A stretch of DNA of 8,771 nt from JADGQN01 sp035315185 (GTDB lineage Bacteria > Desulfobacterota > Syntrophorhabdia > Syntrophorhabdales > WCHB1-27): NCBI GenBank assembly GCA_035315185.1, contig DATFYE010000123.1, positions 1 to 8,771 on the forward strand. The letters run 5' to 3'. Positions 5,698 to 8,771 of the stretch are shown here, piece by piece. The number at the start of each line of letters is the position of its first letter. Position 1 is the stretch's first letter. A program made the translations under genes and the position numbers. The notes beneath the pieces are model-generated. The model searched no databases. It worked only from the letters and a program-made list of their open reading frames with translations, and was not told where the DNA came from.

Positions 5698-7167
5698 CTA
5701 AAAGTTGAAATAGATAAACTCGTTGACTCTGAACAGTTGAAGGGCAGCATATGCGCCGGCTGCAATTACCGGCAGTGACCTCCAGACCGGTTTAAAGTTT
5801 TCCGACATCTGGTTCGAGTTCTTAAGGAAGAGACACACGGCAAGGGCAAAGGGCACCCATATGCATGCGTCCCTGCTTCCCAGCATGATCTCCTTCCATG
5901 GCAAGAAAAGAATGTAACCGCTTTTGAGGAAATTCAAGGCATGACCCCAGCCTTCCGGCAGGGCAAGCCCGTTCAGTCCCCACATGGCTGCGAGCACTTT
6001 GAGCGCCTCATCCCATGAACGGGCACGAAAGAATACCCACGCCATATTGACAAAATTGAACGTCAGAAGCCATGCAACGAACGTGGGCATCTTCCCACCC
6101 ATTTTCTTCCACGCACGGTGGACCACCAAAGCCGCGCCGTGCAGGAAGCCCCAGAAAACGAACGTCCATCCCGCGCCGTGCCAGATCCCGCATACGATAA
6201 ACGTGACCATCAGGTTGAAATAGACCCGGGCCTCTCCGACGCGGTTTCCCCCCAGGGGAATGTATATATATTCCCGCAAAAACCGGCCCAGCGTGATGTG
6301 CCATCGCCGCCAGAAGTCTTGAATATCGAGAGCCTTATAGGGGCTGTTAAAATTGATGGGAAGCCTGATATTGAACATGAGGGCGGTACCGATAGCCATA
6401 TCCGTGTATCCTGAGAAATCAAAGTAGATCTGAAAGGTGTAGCAGAGCGAGCTAACCCACGCATAAAGAAAGTTCATTGGTGGGGCGGCGGCAAATCCAT
6501 CGCTGGCCCATTCGCCCAGCCGATCGGCCACCACCACCTTTTTAAAAATCCCGATCGAGATGAGATACAGGCCGACAGAAAGATTGTGGTACTCGGCCGC
6601 CTTCTTTGCTGCTTTTTTTAGCTGGGGCATAATCTCAGAATGACGGACGATGGGCCCTGCGAGGATATATGGAAAGTACGTGGAGAAGAGCCCGTAAGTC
6701 AACAAATCATATTCCTTCGTGGGATTGCGGTAAGTGTCGACGAGATAGGATATCTGGATAAAGGTAACGAAGCTTAGGCCCATAGGGACCGCGACTGAAC
6801 GCAGCAGGAATTGAGCATGAAAAAGATAGTTCACATTCGTAATGGCAAAATCGGCGTATTTGTAATATCCGAGAAGGGCAACATCAGCGGCTATACCGAA
6901 GATGAGAAGGATTTTCCTCTTCACAGACTGGCGAGGTTCAAAGCGGTTCAGCCCCGCAGCGACCGAAAAGTTGAAGAGTACCAGGCATACAAGGAGCAGA
7001 GCGTACTTTGGTTCTGACCAGCCATAGAAAAAGAGCGAGGCACCGATGAGCCAGAACTCGGATAAACATTCTGACCGCGCCCATCGCGCCCATGGATTGA
7101 TCAGAAAATAGACAATCAGGGTCAGTGGGAGGAACAGGAAAAGATACTCATGAGAATTAAAGAGCAC
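5698..7167 (-). CDS. MBOAT family O-acyltransferase (AlgI/DltB/PatA-like)
   Basis: This multi-pass inner-membrane protein (about 10-11 hydrophobic segments, 489 residues from the preferred start) belongs to the bacterial membrane-bound O-acyltransferases that export acyl groups for acylation of alginate, teichoic acid, peptidoglycan or exopolysaccharide. Visible motifs are YFDFSGYTD (248-256), QDFWRRWHITLGRFLREY (283-300, His290), IPLGGNR (303-309) and CGIWHGAGW (326-334) with the essential His330. The end EFIYFNF is typical, so the protein is complete. The longest frame begins with GTG at 7189-7191. I prefer GTG at 7165-7167 because the resulting VLFNSHEYLFLFLPL start matches the usual MLFNS beginning; a possible GAGGG site lies 12 bases upstream, rather far. 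It is coupled to the SGNH-like gene downstream, and an SGNH/GDSL hydrolase gene precedes it. The donor is probably acetyl-CoA or another acyl-CoA; the acceptor is unknown. Confidence 0.93.
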   Translation of the reverse strand: MLFNSHEYLFLFLPLTLIVYFLINPWARWARSECLSEFWLIGASLFFYGWSEPKYALLLVCLVLFNFSVAAGLNRFEPRQSVKRKILLIFGIAADVALLGYYKYADFAITNVNYLFHAQFLLRSVAVPMGLSFVTFIQISYLVDTYRNPTKEYDLLTYGLFSTYFPYILAGPIVRHSEIMPQLKKAAKKAAEYHNLSVGLYLISIGIFKKVVVADRLGEWASDGFAAAPPMNFLYAWVSSLCYTFQIYFDFSGYTDMAIGTALMFNIRLPINFNSPYKALDIQDFWRRWHITLGRFLREYIYIPLGGNRVGEARVYFNLMVTFIVCGIWHGAGWTFVFWGFLHGAALVVHRAWKKMGGKMPTFVAWLLTFNFVNMAWVFFRARSWDEALKVLAAMWGLNGLALPEGWGHALNFLKSGYILFLPWKEIMLGSRDACIWVPFALAVCLFLKNSNQMSENFKPVWRSLPVIAAGAYAALQLFRVNEFIYFNF

Positions 7168-7212
7168 GGCTAATGGCGACCCTCTGTGCACAAGGGGCAG
7201 TTCGTTGGCAAC

Positions 7213-7241
7213 AGCTTATTTTGCCCGTAACTAAAAGTCAA
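7213..7241 (-). promoter_or_regulatory. Weak promoter candidate upstream of the MBOAT gene
   Basis: On the minus strand TTGACT (7236-7241) is 17 bases from TAAGCT (7213-7218). The -35 is good (five of six) but the -10 matches only three of six positions. It would give the MBOAT/SGNH pair its own transcript, separate from the AT-rich GDSL gene upstream. Confidence 0.25.
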
Positions 7242-7257
7242 GGCATTGAGGGTCCCT

Positions 7258-7317
7258 GGTTGGCTGCGCGCCCGTTTCGGGCTTGTCCTTGGCGCGAGCA
7301 GCGCTTGTCAGGCTTTC
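7258..7317. other. GC-rich structured spacer between the GDSL and MBOAT genes
   Basis: This spacer contains a 5-bp stem with a 3-base loop (GCCCGTTTCGGGC, 7270-7282) and a longer imperfect dyad that pairs the GCGC-rich segment near 7296-7305 with GGCTGCGCGCC near 7262-7272; the two cannot form together. It follows the GDSL stop directly. No T-run is present, so it is not a clear intrinsic terminator. It is far more GC-rich than the gene at 7318-8262. Confidence 0.35.
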
Positions 7318-8262
7318 TTATTTCAGTATTTCTATCATTTTCCTAGCCACGGTCCTATGCCCGATAGTCGATAAGTGCATGGGGTCTCCGTACAAAAAAT
7401 AATCCTCTGACTTGAGCGGAGTAAATTCTTCGTACAAGTCCACTGATGCCACATTATTTTTTGCAAAGAAGTTCTTCAGCAGAACTTGGGGGGCTCTTAG
7501 TCCTCCCACTCTTAACTGATATTCATAAGGAAGAATAACTACTAAAAAATCGATATGTAATCTATCTGCTATTGACTTTATACTAACTATAGCGTTCAGG
7601 TGTTCATCTAGATCTGAATTACCCTCTTTGTAAAGCCCTATGTCATAAAGCGCATACATTTTACTTGCATCAAGCAACGTCTTCTTAACCAAGGAATACA
7701 GCTTGGAATGTGATCTCAAAAAAGAGAGGATCCTTTCCTTTGCCGAAACATTGAATTTTAACGATAGATTTCCATATACATCATTTAAGCAGAAGAAAAG
7801 GACTATTTTCTCAATTTCAGGGTGATCAGGTAAAAAGGCCTTAACTACATCAAGATAATTTGGAGCTGAATAACCCACAACAGCTGTATTCCATATCTTT
7901 GTGTCTGGAAATGCATTTTGAATCAATTGAGGGAATATTTGATCTGTATCAATGCCGGCACCGAACGTAACTGAGTCGCCCAAGAAAAGCCACGACTTAT
8001 GGTATTTGGCAGGAGTATTCATCTGGCGAAATCCATACTCATCGGTATGGATTTCTTTACCGAAGATTTCTCCTGATGAATTTGGCGCTAACCCCATAGT
8101 TTGGCCGAATTTATTTTCCACGAACAAGGACCTTTGAACCCCCTGGTAATTAATCTGCGGGAAGAAAACTCTTACGGCAAATTCCAGGATGATCAATAAA
8201 AATAGTGAAGACAGTACAAGATAGGGTATGTACCAAAATATTCTTTTTGCTTTAGTTATCAA
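7318..8262 (-). CDS. Membrane-anchored SGNH/GDSL hydrolase
   Basis: This 314-residue protein has an N-terminal signal anchor (about residues 10-28), so the catalytic domain should be periplasmic. All SGNH blocks are intact: FLGDSVTFG (93-101, nucleophile Ser97), Gly130 in VVGYS, Asn160 in CLND, and GDPMHLS (292-298) with Asp293 and His296. Such enzymes are esterases or acyltransferases, often acting on O-acyl groups of glycans, which fits the MBOAT gene next door. The start is TTG at 8260-8262, directly after an in-frame TAA, so nothing longer is possible; only a weak GGA lies before it, and the next Met is beyond the anchor. Base composition is unlike its neighbours: two 60-base lines inside it count 30% and 33% GC, against 53% in a ligase line. 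That suggests a separate origin. Family call strong, substrate unknown. Confidence 0.88.
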   Translation of the reverse strand: MITKAKRIFWYIPYLVLSSLFLLIILEFAVRVFFPQINYQGVQRSLFVENKFGQTMGLAPNSSGEIFGKEIHTDEYGFRQMNTPAKYHKSWLFLGDSVTFGAGIDTDQIFPQLIQNAFPDTKIWNTAVVGYSAPNYLDVVKAFLPDHPEIEKIVLFFCLNDVYGNLSLKFNVSAKERILSFLRSHSKLYSLVKKTLLDASKMYALYDIGLYKEGNSDLDEHLNAIVSIKSIADRLHIDFLVVILPYEYQLRVGGLRAPQVLLKNFFAKNNVASVDLYEEFTPLKSEDYFLYGDPMHLSTIGHRTVARKMIEILK

Positions 8263-8295
8263 TTAATCCGGCTTCTGTGTCTCAGCGTTACAATT

Positions 8296-8304
8296 AATAT
8301 ACCA
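8296..8304 (-). promoter_or_regulatory. Extended -10 promoter candidate for the GDSL gene
   Basis: The minus strand reads TGGTATATT, an extended -10 (TGn plus TATATT, five of six). No good -35 is seen, which extended -10 promoters tolerate. Transcription would start near 8289, about 27 bases before the TTG start. Two copies of ATGCAA lie just upstream. Confidence 0.4.
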
Positions 8305-8372
8305 AGCTTGCATTTTCTTTGCATCTTATGCGCTTCCTTTGTGACCTGCGCTTCGCCGTGCCATTCTTCCCT

Positions 8373-8570
8373 TTACCGTCCCCAGAAGCCGTCCTCAGTT
8401 ACTGCCAACCGTGTAATCACATCATCCCATTCCATAATGGAGTCATGACGGGTCCATGTGCTATAATACCAGTGGCAATTTCGGCCGGGTGAGTAACTGA
8501 TGTATTCATCGCCATGCTCGGCTCTGCAGAGAGCGCAGATAGGGAAACTGCCGTTCCGCTTGAGGCACAA
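8373..8570 (-). CDS. Short Cys/His/Trp-rich hypothetical protein, possibly the 3' part of a broken gene
   Basis: This 65-codon frame begins at TTG and I do not recognise it. It has a protein-like look: FPICALC (9-15) with a Cys-x2-Cys pair, His19, an aromatic NCHWYYSTW stretch (31-39), and four Trp in total. The Cys/His set could bind metal. The same frame extends upstream, still reading like protein (YKLEDYP), to a TAG at 8592-8594. Beyond that TAG another 30 in-frame codons run to 8684 without a stop. This suggests a nonsense mutation in a once longer gene, or a TTG start at 8570. The opposite strand carries a strong -10-like motif inside it (8459-8467). It is followed on the same strand by the GDSL gene after about 110 bases. 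Coding status is uncertain. Confidence 0.4.
   Translation of the reverse strand: MCLKRNGSFPICALCRAEHGDEYISYSPGRNCHWYYSTWTRHDSIMEWDDVITRLAVTEDGFWGR
8459..8467 (+). promoter_or_regulatory. Extended -10 promoter motif, plus strand
   Basis: TGCTATAAT is a perfect extended -10 (TGn plus TATAAT). No convincing -35 is found at 16-18 bases upstream. If active it would send a transcript toward the plus-strand frames at 8623 and 8763, antisense to the short minus-strand frame that contains it. Confidence 0.35.
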
Positions 8571-8622
8571 GGGATAATCTTCCAGCTTATACTAACGACA
8601 ACAGAACGGGATAGGATTGCCA

Positions 8623-8751
8623 ATGGAATCAGTAAGACGACTGCTCGGCACGGATGCCTTAAACCTCAAATCGTTCAAGAAGGGTCACGGATCGGTCATG
8701 GAGAAGAGGAACCACACGCTGTGCGCACATGACCTCGTGAAACCGTATTAG
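8623..8751 (+). CDS. Small 42-residue ORF preceding an RBS-led gene
   Basis: An ATG at 8623, with TAGGA ending six bases upstream, opens a 42-codon frame rich in basic residues (SFKKGHGSVMEKRNHTL in the middle), ending in TAG at 8749-8751. Eleven bases later comes the start codon of another plus-strand gene, so the two could form an operon. The frame is open for ten codons upstream of the ATG, back to a TAA. I do not recognise it, and it overlaps in antisense the extension of the minus-strand frame at 8373-8684. It may be a leader peptide, a small gene or chance. Confidence 0.35.
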   Translation: MESVRRLLGTDALNLKSFKKGHGSVMEKRNHTLCAHDLVKPY

Positions 8752-8762
8752 GGAGGAGGGCT

Positions 8763-8771
8763 ATGGAGTTC
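8763..8771 (+). CDS. Start of a plus-strand gene cut by the window edge
   Basis: ATG at 8763-8765 follows the very strong ribosome binding site GGAGGAGG (8752-8759) by three bases; its first GGAGG (8752-8756) is spaced six bases from the ATG. Only three codons (Met-Glu-Phe) are visible, so no product can be named. It is divergent from the minus-strand genes to its left. Confidence 0.5.

Noticed and set aside
8592..8594. TAG in the Cys-rich frame as a pyrrolysine codon
   Set aside because: Nothing in the window supports pyrrolysine use; a nonsense mutation or a TTG start after it is simpler.
1..8771. CRISPR array or complete insertion sequence
   Set aside because: No regularly spaced repeats, no transposase motifs and no terminal inverted repeats were seen on reading both strands.

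Overview
The window reads as bacterial chromosome at about 50-53% GC. No single gene fixes the species. The content (aryl-acid-type AMP ligases in tandem, an MBOAT/SGNH surface-acylation set, a CCA-encoding proline tRNA, an orphan HicB-like protein) fits an anaerobic, deltaproteobacterium-like organism, possibly one using aromatic acids. That assignment is inference.

Nearly everything is read on the minus strand. From high to low coordinates: (1) positions 8263-8771 are a poorly resolved edge. It holds a short Cys/His/Trp-rich minus-strand reading frame, a 42-codon plus-strand frame, and at 8763 the start codon of a plus-strand gene behind a very strong ribosome binding site. (2) 7318-8262 encodes a membrane-anchored SGNH/GDSL hydrolase with a complete set of catalytic blocks. 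It is clearly AT-richer than its neighbours and starts with TTG. (3) 5698-7167 encodes an MBOAT O-acyltransferase of the AlgI/DltB/PatA type. It is followed 7 bases later by (4) 4602-5690, a membrane-anchored SGNH-fold partner with Asn where the family's DxxH Asp is expected. (5) A good promoter at 4505-4533 drives two tandem paralogous adenylating enzymes of the EntE/DhbE type (2740-4383, then 1076-2722), which align without gaps. (6) A hairpin at 982-1020 separates them from tRNA-Pro(UGG) at 864-942, which has its own promoter and intrinsic terminator. (7) About 450 bases with no convincing gene lead to an orphan HicB-family gene (80-394) with its own promoter and no visible hicA. (8) The left edge holds a 38-codon plus-strand frame that may be a gene fragment.

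Working together: the MBOAT protein would move an acyl group across the inner membrane, and the SGNH-type proteins would place it on, or remove it from, a periplasmic or surface glycan. The two ligases activate carboxylic acids as acyl-adenylates, and possibly CoA esters, for an unknown substrate. Both lack the His-Asn signature of 2,3-dihydroxybenzoate enzymes, and no siderophore or NRPS gene is nearby. Whether the ligases feed the acyltransferase is an open idea: gene order and strand allow it, but the separate promoter argues against a single transcript. No CRISPR array, complete insertion sequence, integrase or rRNA gene was seen.
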